The notes under the pieces were generated by a model that searched no databases, was not told the DNA's origin, and saw nothing but the letters and a program-made list of their open reading frames with translations. DNA of 55,067 nt, from the NCBI GenBank assembly GCA_020248785.1, contig JADCGX010000072.1, positions 1 through 55,067 of the forward strand, in the 5' to 3' direction. The number at the start of each line of letters is the position of its first letter. The first letter of the stretch is position 1. Positions 39,685 to 49,030 of this stretch are shown here, in pieces. The translations under genes were made by a program, and so were the position numbers. This stretch comes from Burkholderiales bacterium. Its GTDB lineage: Bacteria > Pseudomonadota > Gammaproteobacteria > Burkholderiales > Burkholderiaceae_F.

Positions 39685-40095
39685 GGGCGCCGTGAGGGCG
39701 TGATGCGCGCCGGTTGCGCGTCGCGATGAAGGACGAATGAGCCCCGCGCCCCGCGCGGGGCGCCTGCGGCGCGGCCGCTCATCGGCGCCCGAGGCGCCTC
39801 CGTGGGCGGCCTCGCGCCCCTCCAAGTCCGCATGCTTCACCAGGTTGCCCCATGCTCACGCCATCTCGCTCTGCAAGCAGCGAACAAGGCCTGCAAGTGG
39901 CCGTAGCGACCGTGCTCCGTGGCGGCGACGCGGGTTTGCTCTGCGTCCGTGCGGCCGTCTCGCGCTCGAGTGATCGCCGCTGCAGCCGGGCATCGGCTGC
40001 ACCGCTCTTGCGCAGCCCGTCGGGTACCGGCATCCGCGCAACTGCCGCGTCACTGACGAGACATCCGGGCTAGGCCGCGCGGCGGCCGTCATGTC
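39685..40095. other. 411-base gap without a gene, with GC palindromes
   Basis: I find no supported gene between the binding protein and permease genes of importer 2. The gap holds a perfect 18-base palindrome (39746-39763) and GGCGCC-CGA-GGCGCC (39784-39798). Frames present have no start sites or known motifs. Confidence 0.6.
39746..39798. repeat. GC-rich palindromes in the binding protein-permease spacer, importer 2
   Basis: GCGCCCCGCGCGGGGCGC (39746-39763) equals its own reverse complement. GGCGCC at 39784-39789 and 39793-39798 form a second stem around CGA. Both lie 60-115 bases past the binding-protein stop. There is no T-run. This parallels the hairpin in the same place in importer 1. 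Confidence 0.6.
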
Positions 40096-41058
40096 ATGGC
40101 GCCAGAGTTCTTCTTCGTTCAACTCTTGAATGGCCTGTCCTACGGTCTGCTGCTGTTCATGCTTGCCGCCGGGCTGACGCTCATCTTTTCGATGATGGGC
40201 GTGCTCAACTTCGCGCATACGAGCTTCTACATGCTGGGCGCGTACTTCGCCTACCAGATCTCGCGCTGGGTCGGCTTCTGGCCCGCACTGGTGCTGGCGC
40301 CGCTGGCTGTCGGCCTGCTGGGGATGCTGGTGCAGCGCTACGGCCTGCGGCGCGTGCACAAATGGGGCCACGTGCCCGAACTGCTGTTCACCTTTGGCCT
40401 CAGCTTCATGATCGTGGAACTGGTGCAGGTGATCTGGGGCCGGGCGGCGGTGCCGTACCAGGTGCCGGCCGCGCTCGACGGGCCGGTGGGCTGGCTGCAG
40501 GCGACCATGGATATCACGTTTCCCGCGTACCGCGCCTTCGCCATGGTGGTGGCCGTCTTCATGCTCGGTACGCTGTGGCTGGTGCTCACCCGCACGCGTA
40601 TCGGGCTGGTGATTCGCGCGGCCCTGTCGCATCCGCATCAGGTCGAGGCCCTGGGTCACAATGTGCCGCGCGTGTTCATGCTGGTCTTTGGCGGCGGCTG
40701 CGCGTTGGCGGGGCTCGCCGGCGTGGTCGGCGGCAATCTCTTCGTCACCGAGCCGGGGATGGCGGGCGCGGTGGGCGCGATCGTGTTCGTGATCATCGTG
40801 ATTGGCGGCATGGGCTCGTTGGCCGGCGCGTTCATCGCGTCCCTGCTGCTTGGGCTCATCGACGCCTTTGGCAAGACCAGCGACTGGTCATTGGCGCGCG
40901 GCGCCCAGGCGCTGGGCATTGGGGTTGACGCGGCGACGCCAGCCGCAGGGCTGCTGAAGCTCACGGTGGCGCAGGTCACGCCGGTGCTGCCGTTCCTGCT
41001 GTTGGTCCTGGTATTGATCTTCCGGCCCAAGGGCCTCCTTGGCACCCGCGAGGACTGA
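40096..41058 (+). CDS. Liv-type ABC transporter permease LivH (importer 2)
   Basis: The 320-residue inner-membrane protein shows the LivH pattern: FVQLLNGLSYGLLLFMLAAG, FSMMGVLNFAHTSFYMLGAY with the conserved N-x-AH-x-xF/G element, RTRIGLVIRAALSHPHQVEA before the coupling region and GAVGAIVFVIIVIGGMGSLA. About eight membrane helices are predicted. It ends in LIFRPKGLLGTRED, the usual LivH end. livM begins 3 bases after the stop with a GTG. Confidence 0.93.
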   Translation: MAPEFFFVQLLNGLSYGLLLFMLAAGLTLIFSMMGVLNFAHTSFYMLGAYFAYQISRWVGFWPALVLAPLAVGLLGMLVQRYGLRRVHKWGHVPELLFTFGLSFMIVELVQVIWGRAAVPYQVPAALDGPVGWLQATMDITFPAYRAFAMVVAVFMLGTLWLVLTRTRIGLVIRAALSHPHQVEALGHNVPRVFMLVFGGGCALAGLAGVVGGNLFVTEPGMAGAVGAIVFVIIVIGGMGSLAGAFIASLLLGLIDAFGKTSDWSLARGAQALGIGVDAATPAAGLLKLTVAQVTPVLPFLLLVLVLIFRPKGLLGTRED

Positions 41059-41061
41059 ACA

Positions 41062-42420
41062 GTGGCGCCGCCAACGACAACGGCAACAACAGCGGCAAGC
41101 ACGGCGGCATCCACAGTGACTGGTGTGCCAGTGATCGACTATCGGCCGCTGAAATTCGGCCGCTGGGTCCTCTGGGGCTTCACGGCGCTGCTCTTCGTCA
41201 CGCTCCCGTTCATGTTCACCAGCAAGTTCTCGCTGGCGCTGATGTCGCAAGCTGGCATCCTGATCATCTTTGCCCTGAGCTACAACATGTTGCTCGGGCA
41301 GAGCGGCATGCTGAGCTTCGGTCATGCCGTCTACTCCGGTCTGGGCGCGTATTTCGCCATCCACGCGCTCAACCACATCGGCAAGGGGCAGGTCGTCTTC
41401 CCGGTGTCGCTGCTGCCGCTGGTCGGCGGGCTGGCCGGGCTGCTGTTCGGCTTCATTTTCGGCTGGCTCACGACGCGCAAGGCCGGCACGCCGTTCGCGA
41501 TGATCACGCTGGGCATTGGCGAGATGGTTTTTGCCGCCTCGCTGATGTTTCCGGGCTTTTTTGGCGGCGAGGCGGGCATCAGCGGCAACCGCACGGCCGG
41601 ACCGCCGTTCCTGGGTGTTCCCGGCTGGACCTTTGGCCCCGACATTCAGGTCTTCTACCTGATCGCCGTGTGGTGCTTTGCGTGCATGGTGGCGATGTTC
41701 GCGCTGACGCACACGCCGCTGGGGCGCATTGCCAATGCGGTGCGCGACAACCCGGAGCGCGCCGAGTTCATCGGCTACAACACGCAGCGGGTGCGCTGGC
41801 TGATGCTCATGCTGTCGGCGTTCTTCGCGGGGATCGCCGGCGGGCTCATGGCGATCAACCTCGAAAGCGTTGGCAGCGAGGCGGTGAGCGCGATTCGTTC
41901 CGGCGGCGTGCTGCTGGCCGCGTTCATCGGCGGGGTGACCTTTTTCTTCGGGCCGATCCTGGGCGCGGTGCTCTTCATCTTCTTCTCGATCGCGCTGTCG
42001 GACTACACCAAGGCCTGGCAGCTCTACCTGGGCGCATTCTTCGTACTCATGGTGATGTTCGCGCCCGGCGGACTGTCGGCGCTCTTGTTGATGAACCTGC
42101 GTGTGATGAAGTTCCGCAAGTTCGGCCGGCTGCTGGACCCGTACTTCGGCGTGATCGTCAGCGGCATTGCGCTGGCCCTGGGCGTGGCGCTGATGGTGGA
42201 GATGACCTATCACCTGACGCTCGACATCGCCATGGGTTCGACGGTGAAGTTCTTCGGCTTTCCATTTGACACGCAGTCGCCGCAGGCCTGGGTGTTCGCG
42301 CTGACGCTGGTCGCCACGAGCGCGGCGGCGTTCGAGGCCATGCGCCAGCGCTTCAAGGACGAGTGGGACCGGATCCAGGTGGAAATCGAAGACTGGATCC
42401 GCGACAACCCGGAGGACTGA
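41062..42420 (+). CDS. Liv-type ABC transporter permease LivM (importer 2)
   Basis: The 452-residue permease has LivM motifs ALSYNMLLGQSGMLSFGHAV, GLGAYFAIHALN, GTPFAMITLGIGEMVFAASL and RIANAVRDNPERAEFIGYN. It is about 100 residues longer than the usual LivM. It begins with a Thr/Ala-rich tail (TTTATTAASTAASTV) and, after the ordinary permease end at FAPGGLSALLLMNL, carries an extra membrane pair plus a charged tail (RFKDEWDRIQVEIEDW). The start is GTG 41062 with GAGGA 8 bases upstream. The stop is followed after one base by the GTG of the ATPase gene. Confidence 0.9.
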   Translation: MAPPTTTATTAASTAASTVTGVPVIDYRPLKFGRWVLWGFTALLFVTLPFMFTSKFSLALMSQAGILIIFALSYNMLLGQSGMLSFGHAVYSGLGAYFAIHALNHIGKGQVVFPVSLLPLVGGLAGLLFGFIFGWLTTRKAGTPFAMITLGIGEMVFAASLMFPGFFGGEAGISGNRTAGPPFLGVPGWTFGPDIQVFYLIAVWCFACMVAMFALTHTPLGRIANAVRDNPERAEFIGYNTQRVRWLMLMLSAFFAGIAGGLMAINLESVGSEAVSAIRSGGVLLAAFIGGVTFFFGPILGAVLFIFFSIALSDYTKAWQLYLGAFFVLMVMFAPGGLSALLLMNLRVMKFRKFGRLLDPYFGVIVSGIALALGVALMVEMTYHLTLDIAMGSTVKFFGFPFDTQSPQAWVFALTLVATSAAAFEAMRQRFKDEWDRIQVEIEDWIRDNPED

Positions 42421-42421
42421 G

Positions 42422-43177
42422 GTGACGCCAGCCCTTCAACTGCAGGACCTCACCAAGCGCTTCGGCAAGACGGAGATCATCCGTGGCATGTCGCTGTCGA
42501 TCGCGGCTGGCGAACGGCACGCCATTATCGGACCGAACGGCGCCGGCAAGTCGACGCTGTTCAATCTCATCAGCGGGCGCTTCGCTCCAAGCAGCGGAAG
42601 CATTGTGCTCAAGGGCCAGGACATCACGGGGCGCAAGCCGTTCGAGATCAACCGGCTCGGGCTGAGCCGCTCGTTTCAGATCACCAACATCTTTCATCGG
42701 CTGTCGGTGTTCGAGAACCTGCGCTGCGCCGTGCTGTGGTCGCTCGGCTACCGCTATGCGTTCTGGCGCAACCTCAACAAGCTCGCGGATGCCGAGGACC
42801 GCGCCGAGGAGATCCTCCTGCGCATCGGGCTGAAGCGGCGGCGCAAGACGCTGGCCGGACTGCTGACCTACGCCGAGCAGCGCGCACTGGAGGTCGGCAT
42901 CACCATCGCCGGCGGCGCGGAGGTGATCCTGCTCGACGAGCCGACCGCGGGCATGAGCCGCTCGGAGACGGCCGGGGCGATGGCGTTGATCCGTGAAGTG
43001 ACGATGGGCAAGACACTGCTCATGGTCGAGCACGACATGAGCGTCGTGTTCGGGCTGGCCGACCGCATCTCGGTGGTCGTCTATGGCGAGGTGATCGCCA
43101 GTGGGCCGCCGGAGCAGATTCGTGGCGACGCGCGTGTGCGCGAGGCTTATCTGGGCACCGCGGCCGAGGCGGCATGA
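42422..43177 (+). CDS. Liv-type ABC transporter ATPase LivG (importer 2)
   Basis: The 251-residue ATPase has Walker [19 protein letters not shown]-loop region SFQITNIFHRLSVFENL, Walker B VILLDEPTAGMS and switch histidine MVEHDMSVVFGLADR. The signature loop is LTYAEQRALEVGIT rather than LSGGQ. The start is GTG 42422, one base after the livM stop, so translation is coupled. It works with LivF at 43333, from which it is parted by 155 bases. Confidence 0.93.
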   Translation: MTPALQLQDLTKRFGKTEIIRGMSLSIAAGERHAIIGPNGAGKSTLFNLISGRFAPSSGSIVLKGQDITGRKPFEINRLGLSRSFQITNIFHRLSVFENLRCAVLWSLGYRYAFWRNLNKLADAEDRAEEILLRIGLKRRRKTLAGLLTYAEQRALEVGITIAGGAEVILLDEPTAGMSRSETAGAMALIREVTMGKTLLMVEHDMSVVFGLADRISVVVYGEVIASGPPEQIRGDARVREAYLGTAAEAA

Positions 43178-43332
43178 GCGACGAGGTGGTCCGCGACCTG
43201 TCCCGCGTCCTGTGCCGCGGTGTCTCCCGCGCAGAGCGCAAAGCGCAGACAGCACGGAGCAGTGCCATGACACGTCCTTGCTCCCTGCGCGCCGCGGGCT
43301 TCGTGCCCTGCGGGTAATCCGACACTGATGCA

Positions 43333-44034
43333 ATGAAAGCCATGCTTGAAGTCCACAACCTGCAGGCCTACTACGGCAAGAGCCACGTGCTGCATGGCGT
43401 GGACCTCACCGTGGGCGAGGGCGAGATCGTGAGCCTGCTCGGCCGCAATGGCGTGGGGCGTTCGACCACGGCCAAGGCCATCATGGGGTTGGTCGATGCC
43501 ACCGGCAGCGTCGTGTTCATGGGCCGCGAACTGATGGGGTGCAAGACCTACGCGATTGCCCATGCGGGCATTGGTTACGTGCCCGAGAACCGCGACATCT
43601 TTGGCCAGCTCACCGTGCACGAGAACCTCCTTTTGGCGCTGAAGGGAAGCAAGCCGGGCCGCTGGACGTTCGATGACATGTACGCGCTGTTTCCCCGTTT
43701 GCGCGAGCGCGCGCATACGCAGGCCGGCGTGCTCTCCGGCGGCGAGCAGCAGATGCTCACGCTCGCGCGTACGATGATGGGCGACCCGAAACTGGTGATC
43801 ATCGACGAGCCCACCGAAGGCTTGGCTCCGAGGATCGTAGCGCTGGTGCGCGAGTTCCTGCATGCGCTGAAGGAGCAGGGTGTGAGCATCCTGCTAATTG
43901 AGCAGAAGCTCACGATCGCCCTGGAGATTTCGCAGCGTGTCTATGTCATGGGCCATGGCCATATGGTCTTTCAGGGCACGCCAGCGGAGCTGCGGTCGAA
44001 CAAGTTGATCCGGCAGGAGTGGCTAGAGGTTTAG
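43333..44034 (+). CDS. Liv-type ABC transporter ATPase LivF (importer 2), Walker A Lys to Arg
   Basis: The 233-residue ATPase has the LivF pattern: LQAYYGKSHVLHGVDLTVGE, IGYVPENRDIFGQLTVHENL, signature LSGGEQQMLTLARTMM and Walker B LVIIDEPTEGLAP. The Walker A loop reads GRNGVGRST, with Arg (codon 43459-43461) where nearly all ATPases have Lys. I recall this form in related LivF proteins, so it may be a clade feature rather than damage. A gap of 155 bases separates it from livG, unlike the tight spacing elsewhere in the unit. The FadB-like gene follows 31 bases after the stop. Confidence 0.9.
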   Translation: MKAMLEVHNLQAYYGKSHVLHGVDLTVGEGEIVSLLGRNGVGRSTTAKAIMGLVDATGSVVFMGRELMGCKTYAIAHAGIGYVPENRDIFGQLTVHENLLLALKGSKPGRWTFDDMYALFPRLRERAHTQAGVLSGGEQQMLTLARTMMGDPKLVIIDEPTEGLAPRIVALVREFLHALKEQGVSILLIEQKLTIALEISQRVYVMGHGHMVFQGTPAELRSNKLIRQEWLEV

Positions 44035-44065
44035 CTGCTGCTGCGATTGCGAGTCCGGAGGAACC

Positions 44066-46153
44066 GTGGCTGTTTGGTACGAGGTGCGGCGTGGCACGGC
44101 GGTGATTCAGATCGACAACCCGCCGGTCAATGGTCTGTCGCATGCCGTTCGCGCTGCGCTGGGAGAGTCGCTCGAGCGCGCGCTCGACGATCCGCAAGTC
44201 AAGGCCGTGGTCCTGACCGGCACCGCCAAGACCTTCTCGGGTGGGGCCGACATCCGCGAGTTCAACTCGGCCGCGATGGCGGCCTCGCCCAGCCTCGCCC
44301 AGCTGATTGAGGCGACGGAAACGGCGACCAAGCCGGTCGTGGCGGCGATCAATGGCGTCTGCATGGGCGGCGGCCTCGAGTTGTCTCTCGGTTGCCATTA
44401 CCGTTTGGCCACGCGCGATGCGCAGATGGCGCTGCCAGAAGTGAAGATTGGCTTGATCCCCGGTGCCGGCGGCACCCAGCGTCTGCCGCGCGCCGTGGGC
44501 GCGGAACTCGCGCTGCGAATGATCACGACCGGCGACCCGATCGACGCCGACACCGCGCTCAGGCACGGGCTGGTGGAGCGCATCGTGGTCAACGACAGCT
44601 TCGATGACGTGCTCGCGTTTTGTGAGGAGATCGCGGTGCGCGGGCAGCGCCCGAAGCTGCGCGAGCGGGTGGTCACGCTGACAGGCGACATGGGCGCGCT
44701 CTTCGTTGCGGCCCGCGCCGAGCTGCACAAGACCGGGCGCGGCCTGCAGGCACCGCTGGCGTGCGTCGACGCGGTCGAGGCGGCGGCGCGGCTGCCATTT
44801 GACGAGGGCCTGGCCTATGAGCGCAAGATCTTCATCGAGCGCGTGCAGGCCGATGAAAGCAAGGCCCTGCGGCACGCGTTCTTCGCTGAACGAACCGCCG
44901 CCAAGATCCCGGACGTGCCGGACGGCACGCCGACGCGCAGGATCGACCGTGTTGCCGTGATCGGTTTCGGCACCATGGGAGGTGGCATTGCCATGAGCTT
45001 TGCCAACGCGGGCATGCCGGTGCGCGTGCTGGAGACGAAGCCCGAGGCCTTTGAACGGGGCATGACGGCCTGCCGTATGAACTGGGAGGCAACTGCCAAG
45101 AAGGGGCGCATGACGGCGGCCGAGGTGCAGCAGCGCATGGCGCTGCTGCAGCCAGCCACCAGCATGCAGGACCTGGCGGACTGCGACCTCGTGATCGAGG
45201 CCGTGTTCGAGGACATGGCCGTCAAGCAGTCGGTCTTCAAGGCGCTGGATGCGGTCGTGAAGCCCGGCGCCATTTTTGCCACCAACACGTCCACGCTCGA
45301 CGTCAACCAGATCGCGGCGGCCACGCGCCGCCCGCAGGATGTCATCGGCCTGCACTTCTTCAGCCCGGCCAACGTCATGCGTTTGCTCGAGGTCGTGCGC
45401 GCCGAGAAGACCGGCAAGGACGCGCTGGCCACCGCCATGAAACTGGCGCGCCGGATCAGGAAGGTCGCCGTGGTCTCGGGTGTGTGCGATGGATTCATCG
45501 GCAACCGCATGCTCGAGCAGTACGTGCGCCAGTCGCTGTTCCTGCTGGACGAAGGCGCGAGCCTGCAGCAGATCGACGCCGCTCTCTTGAAGTTCGGCAT
45601 GGCGATGGGCCCGTTCACCATGTACGACATGGCCGGCATGGACATCGGCTATGCGATCCGTCAGCGTCGCTATGTGGAGAAGCCGCACATCACCTACTCG
45701 AAGATCGCCGACAAGGTGGTCGAGCTGGGCCGGCTGGGCCAGAAAAGCGGCAAGGGCTGGTACCGCTACGAGCCCGGCGACCGCACCCCGCGGCCTGATC
45801 CCGAGATCGATGCGCTGATCCAGGCGCACCGCGCCGAGGTAGGCATCACGCCGCGCACCGTCTCGGACCAGGAGATCGTGCAGCGTTGCGTCTTCGCGCT
45901 CGTCAACGAAGGGGCGAAGATCCTGGAAGAAGGCATCGCCCTGCGCGCCAGCGACATCGACGTGGTCTATCTCACGGGCTACGGCTTTCCCGTGGCCAAG
46001 GGCGGGCCCATGTTCTACGCAGAAAAGCTCGTTGGACTGTCGCAGGTGATCGAGGCCATGCACGGCTTTGCGGTCAACCCCGCCGTCGATTCGCGCTTCT
46101 GGCAGCCGGCGCCATGGCTGCTGCGCCAGGCTGAGAAAACAGCCGCCAAGTGA
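44066..46153 (+). CDS. Bifunctional enoyl-CoA hydratase / 3-hydroxyacyl-CoA dehydrogenase (FadB-like)
   Basis: The 695-residue enzyme performs two beta-oxidation steps. Residues 1 to about 190 form a crotonase domain with KTFSGGADIREF, INGVCMGGGLELSLGCHYR and ALPEVKIGLIPGAGGTQRL, keeping the two catalytic glutamates. From about 293 the NAD-binding domain has VAVIGFGTMGGGIAMSFANA, then CDLVIEAVFEDMAVKQSVF, TNTSTLDVNQIA and GLHFFSPANVMRLLEVV. Two C-terminal dehydrogenase helical domains end the protein. GTG 44066 follows CCGGAGGAACC. It could also serve the hydratase step missing from the paa cluster (no paaF here); that is inference. Confidence 0.93.
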   Translation: MAVWYEVRRGTAVIQIDNPPVNGLSHAVRAALGESLERALDDPQVKAVVLTGTAKTFSGGADIREFNSAAMAASPSLAQLIEATETATKPVVAAINGVCMGGGLELSLGCHYRLATRDAQMALPEVKIGLIPGAGGTQRLPRAVGAELALRMITTGDPIDADTALRHGLVERIVVNDSFDDVLAFCEEIAVRGQRPKLRERVVTLTGDMGALFVAARAELHKTGRGLQAPLACVDAVEAAARLPFDEGLAYERKIFIERVQADESKALRHAFFAERTAAKIPDVPDGTPTRRIDRVAVIGFGTMGGGIAMSFANAGMPVRVLETKPEAFERGMTACRMNWEATAKKGRMTAAEVQQRMALLQPATSMQDLADCDLVIEAVFEDMAVKQSVFKALDAVVKPGAIFATNTSTLDVNQIAAATRRPQDVIGLHFFSPANVMRLLEVVRAEKTGKDALATAMKLARRIRKVAVVSGVCDGFIGNRMLEQYVRQSLFLLDEGASLQQIDAALLKFGMAMGPFTMYDMAGMDIGYAIRQRRYVEKPHITYSKIADKVVELGRLGQKSGKGWYRYEPGDRTPRPDPEIDALIQAHRAEVGITPRTVSDQEIVQRCVFALVNEGAKILEEGIALRASDIDVVYLTGYGFPVAKGGPMFYAEKLVGLSQVIEAMHGFAVNPAVDSRFWQPAPWLLRQAEKTAAK

Positions 46154-46172
46154 GCGCACGACGGGGGTCGCG

Positions 46173-48004
46173 ATGAATGAGTTGATCGATCGCCGCATGC
46201 TCGGCTTTCTGCTGTACGACTGGCTGCAGGCCGACCATCTGACCGCGCGCCCCCGCTATGCAGAGCATTCACGCGAGAGTTTCGAGGCAATGCTCGATGC
46301 CGCCAACGCGCTGGCTCTCAAGGCCTTCGCGCCGGTCAATCGCAAGGCCGATCTCATCGAGCCCGCCTTTGACGGCGAGCGCGTGACCCTGATTCCGGAG
46401 ATCAGGCAGGCGCTCGATGCGTTCGTCGCGGGCGGGTTCGCCGGCATGGCAGCAGACGCCGGGCTTGGCGGACTGCAACTGCCCGAGGTGATCGAGAAGG
46501 CGTGCTTTGCGCACTTCACCTGCGCCCGCATCGCGCTGACGGGCTATCCGTTCTTGTCCAGCGGCAACGCCAACCTGATCGCGGCACATGGCTCGGCGGA
46601 ACAAGTCGAGGCATTTGCGCGTCCGTAGATTGCTGGCCGCTTTTTCCGCACCATGTGCCTGTCCGAGCCACAGGCGGGCTCGTCGCTGTCGGACATTGCC
46701 ACGCGTGCCGTGTTCGAGGGGCAGTCCGTGCTTGGCTCGCGCTATCGGCTGACCGGCAGCAAGATGGGGATCTCCGGCGGCTAGCCTGAACTGGGCGAGA
46801 ACATCGTCCATCTGGTGCTCGCCAAGATTCCGAACGACGACGGCAGCCTGCCTGCGGGAACGAAGGGCAGCTCGATCTTCATCGTGCCGCGGGTCATGGT
46901 GAACGGGGACGGCACGCTCGGCGAGCGCAATGACGTCGCACTTGCGGGACTCAATCACAAGCTCGGCTACCGCGCGACGGTCAATACGCTGCTCAACTTC
47001 GGTGAAGGCAAGTTCAAGCCCGAGGGACGGGCGGGCGCCATTGGGTATCGCATCGGTGCGGCGGGGCAAAGCCTGGCAATCATGTTCCACATGATGAACG
47101 AGGCGCGGATCGGCGTTGGCCTGGGCGCCGCGATGCTGGGCTACGCCGGCTTTCGCTGCGCGCTGCGTTACGCCAAGGAGCGACCGCAGGGACGTCCGCT
47201 GGGCCCGAGCGGCAAGGACCCAACGCAGCCGCAGGTGCCGATCATTCACCATGCAGACGTCAAGCGCATGCTGCTCGCGCCGAAGGCCTACGCCGAAGGT
47301 GCACTGGCACTGAATTTTTACTGCGCGCGGCTGGTTGATGAGCAGAAGACGGCGGCCGATCCAGCCAAGCGCGAGCGTGCGTGGCAACTGCTCGACATCC
47401 TCATGCCCATTGCCAAGAGCTGGCCCTCGCAATGGTGCCTTGAGGCCAACAGCCTGGCGATCCAGGTGCTCGGCGGCTACGGCTACACGCGGGAATACCC
47501 GGTGGAGCAGCACTGGCGCGACAACCGCCTGAATATGATCCACAAGGGTGCGCATGGCATCCAGGCGCTCGATTTGCTTGGGCGCAAGGTGGTGCAGGAC
47601 GGCGGGGCGCCGCTGCACCGGCTGGCACAAGAGATGGCCGCCACGTGCGCCCGCGCAGCTGCCAGCGGAGATGCCGAGGCAAAGGCACTGAGCAAGCCGC
47701 TGCAGCGGGCCGCGGGCGCCGTGCACGAAGCCACCCAGGCGCTCTGGGCCAGCGGCTCGCCGGCGCTGTCGCTGGCGCACGCCAGCGGATACCTGCAGGC
47801 CTTCGGTCAAACGTTTCTGGCCTGGATCTGGCTCGACCTGCGCGTCACCGCCTGCGCCCGCAGCGCAGCAGCGCGGCCGCGACGGGCGTGACGGCCGCCT
47901 GCCGCTACTTCTATTCGCACGAGCTGCCGCACGTGGCCGCATGGCTGGCCCCGGCGCGGGCCCGCGACCCGTTGTTGATCGACACCCCGGAGGATGCGCT
48001 GTGA
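46173..48004 (+). pseudogene. Acyl-CoA dehydrogenase, decayed (two TAG codons, frameshift, catalytic Glu lost)
   Basis: From ATG 46173 one frame gives an acyl-CoA dehydrogenase of the long type (about 600 residues). It is stopped by TAG at 46626-46628 and again at 46782-46784. Between and after these the family text continues in the same frame: RTMCLSEPQAGSSLSDIATR, then ENIVHLVLAKI, FHMMNEARIGVGLGAAMLGY and AIQVLGGYGYTREYPVEQHW. The active-site segment reads IHKGAHGIQALDLLGRK, with Lys where the catalytic Glu (EGT) is expected. Near 47860 a frameshift moves the usual C-terminus (AACRYFYSHELPHVAAWL) to another frame, which ends at TGA 48002-48004 and overlaps the GTG of the next gene. The gene must be inactive as written. 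Confidence 0.85.
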
Positions 48005-48348
48005 TCCGTCATGTCGTCATGTGGGCCATGAAACCGCAGGCCGAAGGTGCCGACAGCCGCAGCAATGCGCTCAAGGTGCGCGAGCTGCTGGAATCCTGCC
48101 GCGGTCTCGTGCCGGGCATGCTCGATTGGCAGGTGGTCGTGCCCGAGCCCGGCCTGGAGGCCACCTGCGACCTGATGCTGTACTCGGTGTTCGACAGCGC
48201 CGGGTCGCTCGATGCCTACCAGCACCATCCGCATCACGTCGCAATGAAGCCCTTCATCGGCGATGGACCATACGCCCGGCCAGCGCCAGTGGCGCGATCT
48301 GGCCAAGTGCCGTCAGTACACCGAGCGCAACGGTCGCTACACGGATGA
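48001..48348 (+). CDS. Dabb-family (stress-responsive A/B barrel) protein with foreign 3' end
   Basis: The GTG at 48001 overlaps the true end of the acyl-CoA dehydrogenase frame and opens a Dabb domain: VIRHVVMWAMKPQAEGADSR, GLEATCDLMLYSVFDSAGSL, AYQHHPHHVAMKPFIGD. Dabb proteins are small dimeric barrels of mostly unknown role. The domain is normal up to about residue 87. There the sequence joins a phnM fragment (at 48255-48263), and the frame runs on through phnM DNA out of frame to TGA at 48346-48348, giving 115 residues. The last strand and helix of the domain are replaced by unrelated residues, so function is doubtful. Confidence 0.7.
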   Translation: MIRHVVMWAMKPQAEGADSRSNALKVRELLESCRGLVPGMLDWQVVVPEPGLEATCDLMLYSVFDSAGSLDAYQHHPHHVAMKPFIGDGPYARPAPVARSGQVPSVHRAQRSLHG

Positions 48349-48913
48349 GAAGTTCAAGACCCTGTTGGGCCAGTTGCGCGAGGACTACGAGGCCTTTGCC
48401 AGCAGGCGTCGCCGCGCGGTGATCGCATCAGCTCCGCAGCGTGGCATTCCACTGGCCACGCACGATGACACCGATGTCGAGCACGTGCTGCAGGAGGCGC
48501 ACAGCGAAGGCATCAGGCTCTCGGAGTTTCCAACGACCGTCGCCGCGGCGCAGACGGCACGGGCGCTGGAGATCGGCATCATCATGGGAGCGCCCAATCT
48601 GGTGCGTGGTGGCTCGCACTCGGGCAACGTGTCTGCGGCGGAGCTCGCGCAGCGCGACGTGCTGGACATCCTGTTGTCTGACTACGTGCCTGCGAGCTTG
48701 CTGCCAGCGGCGATGTCGCTGCACACCTCGCAGGGCTGGCCACTTCCCAAGGCAATCGCGACCGTGACAGAAACGCCGGCCAGGGCCGTGGACCTGACCG
48801 ATCGGGGCGCGCTGCGCATTGGCCAGCGTGCCGACGTCTTGCGCGTCGCCCTGAGTGACTCGGAGTTCCCCGTCGTGCGACAGGCCCGGGTGCGTGGTAG
48901 ACGGATGTTCTAG
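48263..48913 (+). pseudogene. phnM: 3' fragment of phnM (alkylphosphonate-pathway diphosphatase)
   Basis: The frame holds about 216 residues that match the C-terminal half of PhnM, an amidohydrolase that hydrolyses alpha-D-ribose 1-methylphosphonate 5-triphosphate. Recognisable parts are MDHTPGQRQWRDLAKCRQY, GIPLATHDDTDVEHV, FPTTVAAAQTARA, GAPNLVRGGSHSGNVSAAEL and LSDYVPASLLPAAMSLH. The N-terminal half with the HxH metal ligands is absent. The ATG at 48263 is an internal Met of the intact family, so this is not a real start. No other phn gene lies in the window. The fragment was probably left after a deletion that joined it to the Dabb gene. Confidence 0.82.
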
Positions 48914-49030
48914 CGCTGGCTGATCAAGACGGCCCAAGGGGCACGGCGCGCGTCTGTTAGACCAGCGGGCGCCCTCCGACCAAAGACCCAGCGAGCGAGT
49001 TGCGACAAAAAGGAGGCTCCAGAAGTGGAA

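Noticed and set aside
43946-46198. 750-codon open frame on the minus strand
   Set aside because: It is the antisense of the FadB-like gene, has shadow-type composition, and shows no ribosome site or motifs.
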